The notes: generated by a model from the letters alone, not told the origin. DNA of 64,000 bases from an uncultured Granulosicoccaceae bacterium (GCA_937957915.1 CALGNZ010000047.1:124001-188000), one strand, 5' to 3'; numbered from the stretch's first letter, positions 25,917 to 35,548 are shown. A program made the numbers and translations.

Positions 25917-26284
25917 CTGTCAAACCTCGCGTCTGTCTGCCGCAAGGACGGCTTTATTGAATCGTTGCATATCTGAGTTAATTGACAGCATATGTGATAA
26001 TCAGTGTCTATCCGGATATAAGCATTATTGCGAGCGCATTTTCTTTTGCCAACCATATATTGTTGCCTGGATCGAACCCATGTCCAAATGTGGTGGGTGG
26101 TTCGATAGACAGCAGGCTGTCATGGCTATGTGAACCGCGCGCCCCGTGTTTCTAAACCGCCGATAATTATTACACTATCCGTTACCTGTGATGCCAAATT
26201 GTGTTAAAAAAAGGTAACGACCGATGTGCTGACAATCAGGCTGATCACAGGCTGAGAGGGCACCGTGGACTGATTGAGAAGTCG
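25917..26284. other. Intergenic region (368 bp) without clear gene
   Basis: Lies between the divergent SRAP and cyclic-nucleotide-binding genes. No RNA gene, hairpin or repeat was recognised. An upstream in-frame GTG at 26201 could extend the following gene, but the ATG at 26285 gives a family-like N-terminus. Confidence 0.5.
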
Positions 26285-26749
26285 ATGACACTAAACGAAG
26301 AATCCAATTTCCTGGGCAAGGTACCGCTTTTTCAGGAACTCGAGCCGTCGCGTTTAAAATTACTGGCGTTTACCAGCGAAATGGTCAATTTCCAGAACGG
26401 TGAGATCCTCTTCAAAGCTGGCGAACCTGGTGACTGTGCCTATGTCATCATGAGCGGGGAAGTGGAAATACTGAGTAGTGTCGATGAGGTATCGGTTGTG
26501 GGTGTGTTGCAGATAAATCAGATATTTGGTGAATTGGCCTTACTCAACGACGAGCCTCGAAGTGCGACCCTGAGAGCGAAAGGCGATCTTAAGGTAATGA
26601 AAATCAGTGAATCACTTTTTATGGAGCTGATTCGTGAAAGTTCGGGCCTTGCGTTAAATGTTGTGCGTCAATTGAGTCAAAAGCTGGCTGTGTCGCACCA
26701 ACAGGTAGAGCAGTTGCGAGAACAACTGGGAACCGCCGCGCCGGGTTGA
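26285..26749 (+). CDS. Cyclic nucleotide-binding domain protein
   Basis: 154 residues consisting of one cNMP-binding beta-barrel with a C-terminal helix and no helix-turn-helix. Typical segments are FLGKVPLFQELEPSRLKLL, GEILFKAGEPGDCAYVIMSGEVEI, INQIFGELALLNDEPRSATLRA (phosphate-binding cassette; the Arg/Ala pattern is R-S-A-T) and LVKQLSQKL-like text at the end. The cassette is intact enough for nucleotide binding, but cAMP versus cGMP cannot be told. It lies 200 bp upstream of the glycosyltransferase operon and might sense a nucleotide for that system or for an exporter. A start at 26201 (GTG) is possible but adds unrelated residues. Confidence 0.85.
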   Translation: MTLNEESNFLGKVPLFQELEPSRLKLLAFTSEMVNFQNGEILFKAGEPGDCAYVIMSGEVEILSSVDEVSVVGVLQINQIFGELALLNDEPRSATLRAKGDLKVMKISESLFMELIRESSGLALNVVRQLSQKLAVSHQQVEQLREQLGTAAPG

Positions 26750-26958
26750 CGGAATTGGCTGCCTGTATTGAAACATGTGCTGATAATGATCTCACACGGC
26801 TTACGAATTTATATTGACCTCTGTGGTTTTCGGAATGACAGAACACCCGCGTTTAGCAGGCCTTTTTAAGGTTCAGCCTTACGCATTTGAGTGATCCTCA
26901 CGACACCCTGGTTTCCGCCCAGACACCAGTAAGCAGTTTATTGATTAAATAAAAAAAT

Positions 26959-28194
26959 ATGCGCGAGCAAAGTAACCAGATTATGCAGTTGAACGATGGC
27001 GCTCGTGTGCTGATATACAGCCACGACAGTTTTGGATTGGGTCATCTACGCCGTTGCCGAACGATAGCGCACGCGCTGGTTGAGAAGTATAAGTCTCTAT
27101 CTGTGCTCATTATTTCAGGCTCTCCGATTATCGGTAGCTTTGATTTTCGTGCGCGCGTTGATTTTGTGCGCATACCCGGAGTGATAAAGCTGCATAGTGG
27201 AGAATATACTTCTCTTGCACTTCATATCGATTTACAGCAAACGCTGGCGTTACGCGAGGCAATCATTCTCAGCACGGCCAGGTCTTTCAATCCCGATATA
27301 TTTTTGGTGGACAAAGAGCCGACAGGTTTACAGGGAGAGGTAGTCGAGACATTGCGACAAATGAAACAGCAGGGTTGCGTAAACATACTGGGTTTGCGTG
27401 ATGTAATGGATGATCCACAGTCACTCAAAGAAGAGTGGGAGCGTAAAAAAGCCGTGCCGGTGATAGAGAATAGCTATGATCGCATTTGGGTATATGGCCC
27501 TCGAGAGATGGGTAACCCGATTAGTGCGATTAAGTTATCAGTAGGTACGCTCGAAAAAATTCGCTACACGGGTTACCTTCGCCGCCATGTGCCGGCTGAA
27601 AGAAAACAGCCGAGCCCGGTTGATACCGAGATCCCGTTTTATTTGATAACCACGGGTGGCGGTGGTGATGGCGTAGAGCTGGTCGACTGGGTGTTGCGAG
27701 CGTACGAACAACACAATGTTTTGATGCGAGCCGTTATTGTACTTGGGCCGTTCATGCCTGCTGATGATCAGGTCGAATTCAATGCTCGCGCCAACAAACT
27801 GGACAACGTCGAAGCCCTGACCTTTGACTCAAATATTGAATTTCTAATGCGAGATGCCGTTGGGGTTGTGGCAATGGGTGGGTACAATACTTTTTGTGAA
27901 GTGTTGTCTTTTGATAAAAAGGCCGTTCTGGTGCCGCGTTATACGCCACGTGAGGAGCAACTGGTGCGGGTTCGCAATGCGGCCAAACTGGGGTTGGTAA
28001 ATATGCTTGATGCCAAACGATATCCAGAGGCTTCGTTGATGGCCCGGGCGCTTAATGGTCTGGCGGATCAGCCAAACCCGTCAGCAGTGATGGATCCGGG
28101 AATGCTCGATGGTCTGGATCGGGTGGCAGATCTTGTCGAGCCATTGATTCAGAGTGCCGATCGAGTCGATGGTGCACGGATCGTTAAGGCCTGA
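26959..28194 (+). CDS. GT28-like glycosyltransferase
   Basis: 411 residues with a GT-B layout. The N-terminal domain begins VLIYSHDSFGLGHLRRCRTIAHAL, a donor-side motif typical of MurG/GT28-like enzymes. The C-terminal domain has LITTGGGGDGVELVDWVLRAY, IEFLMRDAVGVVAMGGYNTFCEVLSF and KKAVLVPRYTPREEQLVRVRNA, matching nucleotide-sugar binding in GT28. The cytoplasmic enzyme transfers a sugar from a nucleotide donor; donor and acceptor are unknown. It is the first of three closely spaced genes (next gene 54 bp later). It is not MurG itself, since the sequence differs and there is no cell-wall operon nearby. The start at 26959 lacks a good Shine-Dalgarno. Confidence 0.8.
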   Translation: MREQSNQIMQLNDGARVLIYSHDSFGLGHLRRCRTIAHALVEKYKSLSVLIISGSPIIGSFDFRARVDFVRIPGVIKLHSGEYTSLALHIDLQQTLALREAIILSTARSFNPDIFLVDKEPTGLQGEVVETLRQMKQQGCVNILGLRDVMDDPQSLKEEWERKKAVPVIENSYDRIWVYGPREMGNPISAIKLSVGTLEKIRYTGYLRRHVPAERKQPSPVDTEIPFYLITTGGGGDGVELVDWVLRAYEQHNVLMRAVIVLGPFMPADDQVEFNARANKLDNVEALTFDSNIEFLMRDAVGVVAMGGYNTFCEVLSFDKKAVLVPRYTPREEQLVRVRNAAKLGLVNMLDAKRYPEASLMARALNGLADQPNPSAVMDPGMLDGLDRVADLVEPLIQSADRVDGARIVKA

Positions 28195-28248
28195 ATCGAC
28201 AGGCCGGGCAGGCTTGCCATGCGGACTGAGAAAACAGGTTCAATATAG

Positions 28249-29400
28249 ATGGCAGTCTTTTTCTATGTCCAGCATTTGCTTGGTATTGGCCATTTGCGAC
28301 GTTCTGTCGCTATCGCCAATTGCATCGCAGGCTGTGGTGTTCCCGTTTATCTTGCCAGTGGTGGTACCCCAATTTCCGATCTGCAGCTGGCTGATAATAT
28401 TGAAATGATTCAGTTGCCGCCGGTACGAGCCCGCGCTGGCGATTTTTCAGACCTGGTTGATGAGCACAACGATCAGGTTGATGAAAAATGGTGGCTGCAC
28501 AGACAGCACCAGTTACGTAAAGCATGGACCGCCAGTCGTACCCCGATGCTGATCACTGAATCCTATCCATTTGCCCGCCGTATGATGCGGCAAGAATTGC
28601 TGCCATTGCTTGAGGCGAGTCGGAGTCAGTCTTTTAGCAAGCTAAACATCTGTTCGATCAGAGATATTCCACAGCCAAAGCATAAGCCCCGGCGTGTTGC
28701 CGAAGTTAGCAAGATTCTCAACCAATACTATGATCACGTGCTGGTACATGGCGATAAAAAGGTGGCAACACTGCAGGAGACTTTTCCTGATGTTGTCGCT
28801 GACTGCAAAGATATTTCCATTAGTTACACAGGCTATGTCGATACCCACAGCGCAGAGGTGGAAGCGTCGCCAGTCATCAGTGATGTGTTGGTCTCGGCGG
28901 GTGGCGGAGCTGCAGGTCTGCATATTTATCAGGCAGCTCTTAATGCGGCAGGCGCTGACAACAAGCATCTGTGGCGGCTGCTGATCGGACCTAATATCGC
29001 GGAATCGGATTTTGTCGAACTGCAGGCCGCAAAGAGCGATAATGTTGTCATTGAGCGCAATCGACCTGACTTCAGAGAGGTGTTAAAAGCTTCTACAGTC
29101 TCTGTGTCTCAAGCCGGATACAACACGCTTGTCGATATATTGCGCGCCGATGTTGCATCGGTGCTCGTACCCTATGCCAAATTCGGTGAGGAAGAGCAAA
29201 GTCTGCGTGCCCGAAAGTTTGCTGCATTTGGCAGAGCAGTTGTGCTTGAGGAAAACTCTCTTGACCCTTCATCTATGTTGACCGCTGTAGCCAATGCAAG
29301 GCAACTGAAAGAACACAAAAACTGGCAATCTGTTTTACTGAATATCGATGGAGCAAAGCAATCGGCGGCATTAGTGCAACAATGGCTAAATGCGCTGTGA
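28249..29400 (+). CDS. Second GT28-like glycosyltransferase
   Basis: 383 residues, similar in layout to the preceding gene but diverged: FFYVQHLLGIGHLRRSVAIAN at the N-terminus, VLVSAGGGAAGLHIYQAALNAA, REVLKASTVSVSQAGYNTLVDIL and SVLVPYAKFGEEEQSLRARKFA at the C-terminus. The GIGHLRR and QAGYNT motifs mark the donor and acceptor domains of a GT-B enzyme. Having two related but non-identical GTs side by side suggests successive sugar additions. It overlaps the deacetylase gene by 19 bp and ends in an ordinary LQWLNAL-like tail. The product has no membrane segment. Confidence 0.8.
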   Translation: MAVFFYVQHLLGIGHLRRSVAIANCIAGCGVPVYLASGGTPISDLQLADNIEMIQLPPVRARAGDFSDLVDEHNDQVDEKWWLHRQHQLRKAWTASRTPMLITESYPFARRMMRQELLPLLEASRSQSFSKLNICSIRDIPQPKHKPRRVAEVSKILNQYYDHVLVHGDKKVATLQETFPDVVADCKDISISYTGYVDTHSAEVEASPVISDVLVSAGGGAAGLHIYQAALNAAGADNKHLWRLLIGPNIAESDFVELQAAKSDNVVIERNRPDFREVLKASTVSVSQAGYNTLVDILRADVASVLVPYAKFGEEEQSLRARKFAAFGRAVVLEENSLDPSSMLTAVANARQLKEHKNWQSVLLNIDGAKQSAALVQQWLNAL

Positions 29401-30248
29401 GTCAAAACGCACAGATCTCTGGTGACAAGGGAACCGGGTGGAAGGCTTTTAACTGGAAGAGTCTGGATGATGAGCTCGCACTGTGGTCTCAACAGGGGCG
29501 TAAGGCCACATTTTGGTGGCGTGACGACGATGCCTGTTCGTCTACGGCAGAACTTGAAACACTGTTGCGGATAAGTGAGGAGTTTTCTGTACCTGTGTCA
29601 TTGGCGATAGTGCCGGACAAACTGGAAGATGACTTGTGCGTACAATTGTCGGGTGTTAGTCGAATCAGCGTTCTGCAACATGGTTATGCCCATAACAGTC
29701 ACGCGCCCGCAGCTGAAAAAAAAGCTGAATACGGAGCGCATCGACCAGTTGATGCAATGTTGCATGAACTGGAGCACGGCAGGACGTTACTGCAACACGC
29801 GTTTGGCGATCAATTCCTGTCTGTATTGGTTCCACCGTGGAACAGATACAGTATCGAGTTGCTGCCTCTCCTTTCTGGCCGGGGTTTTAGAGGGCTGAGT
29901 GCAATGTGGGCTCGTTTCGACAATCCTTTATCCATGCAAAACCAGCCGTTTTCAAAGCGACAGTCAGTTCCTGCTGTTTCCCGATTTTTACAGGTTAATA
30001 CCCATATTGATCCGGTTGCATGGCGTTTCGATCGGGGCTTTATTGGTGAAAATGACGCGTTAGGGCAGCTGGTTTGCCATTTGCGATTGCGCAGAGAGTT
30101 TCCTCAGCTGGGCGATGAACCAACTGGGTTGCTGTCACATCATCTTGATCAAACTGAATCTGTGTGGGAATTTTGTCGCCGGTTCGCCGACAAAATAAAT
30201 ATTGATGACAATTGTTGTTGGTTGAGTGCTGGTGACATCTGGCGTTGA
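29382..30248 (+). CDS. Polysaccharide deacetylase-like protein (NodB fold)
   Basis: 288 residues. Motifs expected of NodB-type metal sites are seen as ATFWWRDDDACSS (acidic pair), ISVLQHGYAHNSHAPAA (His pair) and VPPWNRYS (the P-x-W/N core). A further segment is GLLSHHLDQTESVWEFC, where the final histidine may be catalytic. There is no signal peptide, so it may act on a cytoplasmic sugar intermediate, for instance removing an acetyl group from an amino sugar. It completes the forward operon with the two GTs. The N-terminal 35 residues are not family-like, so the true start could lie later. Confidence 0.8.
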   Translation: MAKCAVSQNAQISGDKGTGWKAFNWKSLDDELALWSQQGRKATFWWRDDDACSSTAELETLLRISEEFSVPVSLAIVPDKLEDDLCVQLSGVSRISVLQHGYAHNSHAPAAEKKAEYGAHRPVDAMLHELEHGRTLLQHAFGDQFLSVLVPPWNRYSIELLPLLSGRGFRGLSAMWARFDNPLSMQNQPFSKRQSVPAVSRFLQVNTHIDPVAWRFDRGFIGENDALGQLVCHLRLRREFPQLGDEPTGLLSHHLDQTESVWEFCRRFADKINIDDNCCWLSAGDIWR

Positions 30249-30261
30249 GCGGGGTGTATTG

Positions 30262-30298
30262 ATCTGACCCTGCCTGCAGGCAACGTTCAGATTGTTTT
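30262..30298. terminator. Hairpin with T-rich tail after the GT operon
   Basis: Arms ATCTGA / TCAGAT with an inner palindrome TGCCTGCAGGCA, followed by TGTTTT. It lies just past the deacetylase stop and just beyond the stop of the convergent GT4 gene. It resembles a rho-independent terminator for the forward operon and could serve both directions. Confidence 0.5.
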
Positions 30299-30303
30299 AA
30301 TGG

Positions 30304-31587
30304 TTACTTTACACTCGCCTCAAGCAGATTCTGCAAACGTGACAGGCAGTTGGTGTGTGAAAAGTTCTCATGCAGATTTTCAAAGCCGCGGTTAGCGAGG
30401 TTTTCGCGCAGTCTGCTGTCTCCTATTAGTAGCATTAATGCCTCTGTAAGTTGATCAACGTTGCGCTCTTCTACCAGCCAGCCGTTTTTGCCGTGGTCGA
30501 TTAGTTCAGGTATGCCCGAGATGTTTGTACTCAGGCATGCAAGCTTCTGGCTTTGCGCTTCCATCAATACATTGGGCAGTCCGTCACGGTCGCCGTCCTC
30601 GCCAATAATGCTGGGTAGTACAAACAGGTCCGCATTTTGTAATGCGTTGAGCACCACGCTTTGCGGTTGTCCGCCCATCCAGGTGATCGATTGCTCAATA
30701 CCTAATGAACTGGCCAGATCCTGTAGTTCATCAGTTAGCTCACCACCACCGATATGGATAAACCTCCAATGTAGGTGTGCTGGCAGATTCGCCAGTGAGT
30801 TGAGCAGATATGAGTAACCCTTTTTTGCGACAGTGCGACCCACCGAGAGTAATGTGACCGTCAGTGTTTCGGTGCTGCCATCGGAGTTGTTGCTTCTGTC
30901 TGGTGGATTGTCGAAGCGTGAAAGATCGATGCCGTGGTAGACGAGGTTTACCGTGTTTTCGATCTGAGCAAAAGCCCTCGGTGACCGATCCCCCTTTGTG
31001 AGTTCACTCAGATGCTCAAAGTTGGATCGAGTGCAGGTTACCAGCCACTCGATACTTTGCAGTTTTTCCCGTTTTTCCCAGTCAGGTATCGTCCAGATAT
31101 CCTTGGCGTGAGCGGAAATAGACCAGGGAATAGACGTTAGCAGGCTGGCGTACTGAGTGACCGATGCGGGCGTGTGCATAAAGTGCGCGTAGAAAAAACG
31201 GGCATTGCTCGATACTTCGGTCGCCATTACGCAGCCCTGTCCGAAGCGACGCAAACGGCTGCGGGTCCGATCACGAGAAAAATCTTTAACAAACTGAACT
31301 GCCGCAGGCCAGAATTTACCGCGGGTGAGGCAAAGTAAGAGCGCTTTCAAAACCCGAACTGGTTGCCAATGCAGGTACTCTGGCAGGTACAATACCTCAG
31401 CTGTAATCTCATCGTGAATCGGGTGGGTGGCAGGGTCGTAAGGATGGCGCAGCGACACAATCTGAATGTTAAATCCGTTTCGTTCCAGTTCCCGGATCTC
31501 TTGTGCGATAAATGTTTCAGACAGACGCGGATAACCCTTTAGCACCACACAGAGGGTAGGGAGGCTTTTCGCGTCGAGGTCGGACAT
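30304..31587 (-). CDS. GT4-family glycosyltransferase
   Basis: 427 residues with a GT-B fold. The N-terminus begins LCVVLKGYPRLSETFIAQEI, as in WaaG- or WcaL-like colanic acid enzymes. The C-terminal half has the classic GT4 pattern TLLSVGRTVAKKGYSYLLNSL, WRFIHIGGGELTDELQDL, PSIIGEDGDRDGLPNVLMEAQ (with the E-x7-E pair) and NISGIPELIDHGKNGWLVE. It transfers a sugar from a nucleotide donor to an outgrowing glycan. It is transcribed toward the deacetylase gene, opposite to the GT28 genes. Together with them and the exporter it looks like a glycan-assembly set, although cotranscription is impossible here. Confidence 0.88.
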   Translation of the reverse strand: MSDLDAKSLPTLCVVLKGYPRLSETFIAQEIRELERNGFNIQIVSLRHPYDPATHPIHDEITAEVLYLPEYLHWQPVRVLKALLLCLTRGKFWPAAVQFVKDFSRDRTRSRLRRFGQGCVMATEVSSNARFFYAHFMHTPASVTQYASLLTSIPWSISAHAKDIWTIPDWEKREKLQSIEWLVTCTRSNFEHLSELTKGDRSPRAFAQIENTVNLVYHGIDLSRFDNPPDRSNNSDGSTETLTVTLLSVGRTVAKKGYSYLLNSLANLPAHLHWRFIHIGGGELTDELQDLASSLGIEQSITWMGGQPQSVVLNALQNADLFVLPSIIGEDGDRDGLPNVLMEAQSQKLACLSTNISGIPELIDHGKNGWLVEERNVDQLTEALMLLIGDSRLRENLANRGFENLHENFSHTNCLSRLQNLLEASVK

Positions 31588-32049
31588 CGGCTTTCTCGGT
31601 TCATTCGTGGTAGATTGCCGCAGGACCCCACAACTTGCTGTGTTTAAGCCATTGCGACAGAACTTGTGCTGCTGCCTGCGTGATGCTGCGGGCCGTACAA
31701 ATCGATGGTTTTATGGCGTATAAACCAGTGTGCACACGTTAAACCATCGTTAAAACGTTTTGCCGCGGCACGCTCTTGTCATGCGCCTGCTGCCAGTCAG
31801 TTTCCAGCCAGCCAGAATTACTACGTGCATGTCCCTAGTCTACTGTAGTGGAGCATCAGTGCTTTCGAAAGTTCGCTTTCAGCGCGCTGATAATTCGGTA
31901 ATAATGCAGCAGTATTCAACGTATGAACGACGAAGATTTTCACATTGACAAAAGTACCGACCAGATAGTCGTGGTACTTGATGGGTGAATAGTTAAACTA
32001 AGGTACTCCGTTTTGGCGCTTGTCTGCCATTGCGGACCAGGTAAACACT
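31588..32049. other. Intergenic region (462 bp) without clear gene
   Basis: Divergent promoter region between the GT4 gene and the ABC exporter gene. It contains two imperfect CGTTAAA direct repeats near 31740-31755 but no strong promoter or RNA gene that I can support. A TTG at 32020 is in frame with the exporter but the ATG at 32050 has the better upstream AGG. Confidence 0.45.
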
Positions 32050-34548
32050 ATGGACAGATCGCTTTATCGGTATATCCTGAAGCTCAGCGCCCGGCAGCAG
32101 TTGCTGCTGCTGCTGTTGGTGCTTCTGTCAATGCCGATTGTCTATATCACACTTGAGCTCCCCAAACTGATTGTCAATCAGGCAATTGGTGGTGAAGGCG
32201 TGCCTGACACCCTGTTCGGCTACCCTATGGATCAGATAAAGTACCTGGTAGTGCTTTGTGTCGCGTTCCTGTCAGCGGTTACCATTGCCGGTCTGGTCAA
32301 ATACGTGATAAATGTCATACGCGGCGTCATCGGTGAACAGGTTTTACGACAGTTTCGCGCGTCACTTTATGAACGTGTTTTAAGGTTTCCGCTACCGATG
32401 TTTAAGCGGGTCTCTCAGGGCGAAATCATTCCAATGATTACCGCTGAGACTGAACCGCTGGGTGAGTTCATTGGTGAATCCTTTTCACTGCCCATACAAC
32501 AGGGTGGCCTGCTACTCACCTATCTGATTTTTATATTCTTACAAAACGTCTGGATGGGGCTGGCCGCAGTGTCTCTGTATCCGTTCCAGATGTGGATTAT
32601 CCCCCGTTTGCAAATGGCGGTTAACCGGCTGGCAAAAAAACGGGTTCGAAAAATGCGGGAGATTTCCGCCGAAGTTGGTGAGACCGTGTCAGGCATTGGC
32701 GAAATTCACGGCAACGATACCAGCCGCCGTGAAAGGGCGTATTTCAATAAGAGTCTAAATGACATCTATGAACTGCGGTTTGACATATACAAGCGCAAAT
32801 TCTTTATCAAGTTTCTGAATAATTTTCTTGCACAGTTGACTCCGTTTTTCTTTTACCTCGCAGGCGGTTACTTTGTCATTGTCGGAGAGTTATCTCTGGG
32901 CGCGCTGATTGCGGTTTTGGCAGCTAACAAAGATCTGGCTGGACCGTGGAAAGAGCTTCTTCGGTACTACCAGCGGCGAGAAGATATCCGTGTCAAGTAT
33001 CTGCAGATAGTCGAACAGTTTTCACCGGATACGTTGATGGATGTACAGCTGCTTGACAAAATACCACCAACGCCAGTTGCATTCGCCGGTGAGCTGCAAC
33101 TGCGCAATTTAAGTTATGCAGAAACAGAAAATTCCAACAGTATTAAGCGAATAAATACCAGTATAGATCTTAGCAAGCATATACAAATACTCGGTGACAA
33201 CAACAGTGGTAAATCTGATCTGGCAAGTTTACTGGCACGCTTTTATCACCCAACCAGTGGTTCCATCCTGCTAAACGGCAGCGCAACATCAGCCCTGCCG
33301 CAGGCGGTCACCGGTCGCAGGATCGCATATGCTGGTCAAGTCAGCTATCTATTTTCCGGTAGTATATTTGACAACATTGTATATGGTCTTCAGCACACCC
33401 TGGTCGATCCGGAGTCGGATGATTGGAACGACTATGCAATGGCTGGTGTCGACAATCTAGACTCGCTGAAGGAGAAGGTTATTGATCTGATCGATGAAAT
33501 GGGATACAGCGCGGATCTGTTTCGTTTCGGGATGTCGAGCAGGCTCAAGCGCAATAGCAACGAGTCGGTAGTTTCTGATATCAAGCTCGCTCGGCAGGCT
33601 ATGTTCAAAAAGATAGACAGCGGTGATCTGTCCAGATTGGTTGAGCCTTTTAACAATGATGAATACAACGTCAATATGAGTGTTGCCGAGAATCTGTTGT
33701 TTGGAAACCTGAAGCACGACAGTTACTCAGTGAAAAACCTCTACGAACTTCCGTTGATGAAGAAGGTTCTAAAAGATACAGGGCTCGATGTTGACTTCAA
33801 TCGAATTGGTCTGCAGTTAGCGGAATTGATGGTAGAGCTATTTACCGATGTGGAACCTGGCAGTGAACTATTTGATCAGTTCAGTTTTGTCGGCCCGGAT
33901 GAATTGGCAGACCTGCAAAAATTGTTGTCGAGGCGTGATGCCGGGGGTGGAGGTAAAGCGATAGCCAAATCTGAAAGTGATATCATCGGTTCGCTGCCGT
34001 TCCAGCTTACTGTCTCGAGGCACAGATTGGGTTTGCTTGACGAGTCTCTGCAGCAAAAGATCGTACAGGCGCGAAAGGATCTTACGCAGCAATTGGAAAA
34101 ATCTGATATTGATTACATTCCATTTTCAGCTGATGAGTATCAGCCCTCTTTGTCCGTGCAGGAAAACATTTTGTTTGGGAAGGTGGTTTACGGTCAGGCT
34201 TACGCAGAAGAGAAAGTCATGACTGCTATCGATGAAACGGTCAGTGATATCGGTATTTATCGAAAAATTGTTGCTACTGGCCTCGACTACGAAGTTGGCG
34301 TCGGTGGTGCTCGCTTGAGTGCAGCACTTAGACAGGGGCTGGTACTATGTCGCTGCCTGTTGAAGCAGCCAGATGTGCTCATTGTCAACGAGGCGACTAA
34401 TGCTCTGGATGAAGCGGCGGAACAACGAATTATTCGTGTGCTTAGAGAAAAACAACGGGGCAAATCTCTGGTTCTGGTGTCTGGAACCAACAACCGTGAT
34501 GAGTCCTTCGATCAACATATCACTATGAGTGAAGGGCGTTTGGTATAA
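32050..34548 (+). CDS. Unusual ABC exporter with degenerate, expanded ATPase domain
   Basis: About 832 residues: an ABC exporter membrane domain (about 20-330) followed by an enlarged nucleotide-binding domain. The membrane half has hydrophobic spans, e.g. near QLLLLLLVLLSMPIVYI and GLLLTYLIFIFLQNVWMGL. The Walker A region reads GDNNSGKS at about residue 382. The signature region reads LSAALRQ at about 756 instead of LSGGQ, and Walker B is LIVNEATNALDE (Asp to Asn). The H-loop His is replaced (LVLVSGTNN). Between Walker A and the signature lie about 370 residues, versus 100-130 normally. Three Q-loop-downstream-like motifs occur (SIFDNIVYG 438, SVAENLLFG 544, SVQENILFG 702). Likely a regulatory or weak ATPase exporter. 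Confidence 0.82.
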   Translation: MDRSLYRYILKLSARQQLLLLLLVLLSMPIVYITLELPKLIVNQAIGGEGVPDTLFGYPMDQIKYLVVLCVAFLSAVTIAGLVKYVINVIRGVIGEQVLRQFRASLYERVLRFPLPMFKRVSQGEIIPMITAETEPLGEFIGESFSLPIQQGGLLLTYLIFIFLQNVWMGLAAVSLYPFQMWIIPRLQMAVNRLAKKRVRKMREISAEVGETVSGIGEIHGNDTSRRERAYFNKSLNDIYELRFDIYKRKFFIKFLNNFLAQLTPFFFYLAGGYFVIVGELSLGALIAVLAANKDLAGPWKELLRYYQRREDIRVKYLQIVEQFSPDTLMDVQLLDKIPPTPVAFAGELQLRNLSYAETENSNSIKRINTSIDLSKHIQILGDNNSGKSDLASLLARFYHPTSGSILLNGSATSALPQAVTGRRIAYAGQVSYLFSGSIFDNIVYGLQHTLVDPESDDWNDYAMAGVDNLDSLKEKVIDLIDEMGYSADLFRFGMSSRLKRNSNESVVSDIKLARQAMFKKIDSGDLSRLVEPFNNDEYNVNMSVAENLLFGNLKHDSYSVKNLYELPLMKKVLKDTGLDVDFNRIGLQLAELMVELFTDVEPGSELFDQFSFVGPDELADLQKLLSRRDAGGGGKAIAKSESDIIGSLPFQLTVSRHRLGLLDESLQQKIVQARKDLTQQLEKSDIDYIPFSADEYQPSLSVQENILFGKVVYGQAYAEEKVMTAIDETVSDIGIYRKIVATGLDYEVGVGGARLSAALRQGLVLCRCLLKQPDVLIVNEATNALDEAAEQRIIRVLREKQRGKSLVLVSGTNNRDESFDQHITMSEGRLV

Positions 34549-34852
34549 ATCGGTGTCGACCTGAGAATCTATGGTGTCTGATAGCCACTTCGGACAGATG
34601 ACAGTAGCCGGCCGTTTGAAGTTGACGTGGTTAGAAAAACCCTGATCCCTGCCATATCTGAACCTGCGCTGATTATATACATCGCTGTCAGGGTGTTAGT
34701 AGCATGCAGACTGTGGTGGTGAAAAGACGGGTATCACGTAATAGCCCTGTCTAAGGCCTGTCAGCTACGCACGTATCACATCATTAATCGGACAGACACT
34801 GTTCAGGCACAGCAGGCCACAATGCAGCACGTTATTAATTGGGCTTGCTTCT
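34549..34852. other. Intergenic region (304 bp) without clear gene
   Basis: Lies between the ABC exporter and the outer-membrane-like protein genes. I recognised no RNA gene, repeat or strong promoter; the right part should hold the promoter of the following gene. Confidence 0.4.
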
Positions 34853-35548
34853 ATGTCTGTCAAACTTAAATTGGCTAGTGCGTTTGTTTTATTTGTCTCG
34901 ATGTTTACTACCACCAATATTTTCGCCAATCACGAGCGGGGAGATCGTTATCCCGATCAGCCCTATGATTCTTATCGTCCACTGAGTTTCTACTTAGGTG
35001 GCGGGTACGGTTTTGGTGGTAATGAAGTTGGCCGGTTCGAAGATAGCAGTGGTGAAATTGAAAAGGTTCGAGGCGGCGGTGGTTTGCTGTTGGAAGGCGG
35101 TTTATTGTTGGCAGTTGATCCATCCACCGGTTTGCGTCTGACTGCGGGCTACCAGGCCGATGGCGTTAGCCGTGTGAATGGTGATTCATCGTTTGATCGA
35201 ATGCGCTTCGATTTGACTTTTATTCGTTCAATAGGCCCGCATGAACTGGGCGTCGGTGTTACAACGCACACTTCGGTCGGCTATCAGTGCAACATCAGTA
35301 CAGTGTGTGCTGGTGATATTGATTTTGACTCCGCTGTTGGTTACACACTCGAGTACGCCGTTAATCTGACCAACGGTTATCAATATGGCAAACGCCGATA
35401 TCGAGGCAGATGGAATGCGGGCATGACCGGTTTACGTCTCGGTCTGCGCTTTACTGGCATTGAGTACACACCACGGCTTGCCAACATTGAATCATCAGAC
35501 ATCGTTGACGGTACCTCATTGTCGGCATTTGTTGGTGTGTCGTTCTAG
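34853..35548 (+). CDS. Outer-membrane beta-barrel-like protein
   Basis: 231 residues with a signal peptide (MSVKLKLASAFVLFVSMF then A-rich cleavage near NIFANHERG). The mature part has alternating polar/hydrophobic strands such as LSFYLGGGYGFGG, GLLLEGGLLLAVDPSTGLRL, RFDLTFIRSIGPHELGVGVTT and ends in a hydrophobic TSLSAFVGVSF, whose final phenylalanine suits outer-membrane insertion by the Bam machinery. The two cysteines in QCNISTVCAGD may form a disulfide. No named family is recognised. It sits between the exporter and nudC and might belong to envelope assembly, but this is inference. Confidence 0.72.
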   Translation: MSVKLKLASAFVLFVSMFTTTNIFANHERGDRYPDQPYDSYRPLSFYLGGGYGFGGNEVGRFEDSSGEIEKVRGGGGLLLEGGLLLAVDPSTGLRLTAGYQADGVSRVNGDSSFDRMRFDLTFIRSIGPHELGVGVTTHTSVGYQCNISTVCAGDIDFDSAVGYTLEYAVNLTNGYQYGKRRYRGRWNAGMTGLRLGLRFTGIEYTPRLANIESSDIVDGTSLSAFVGVSF

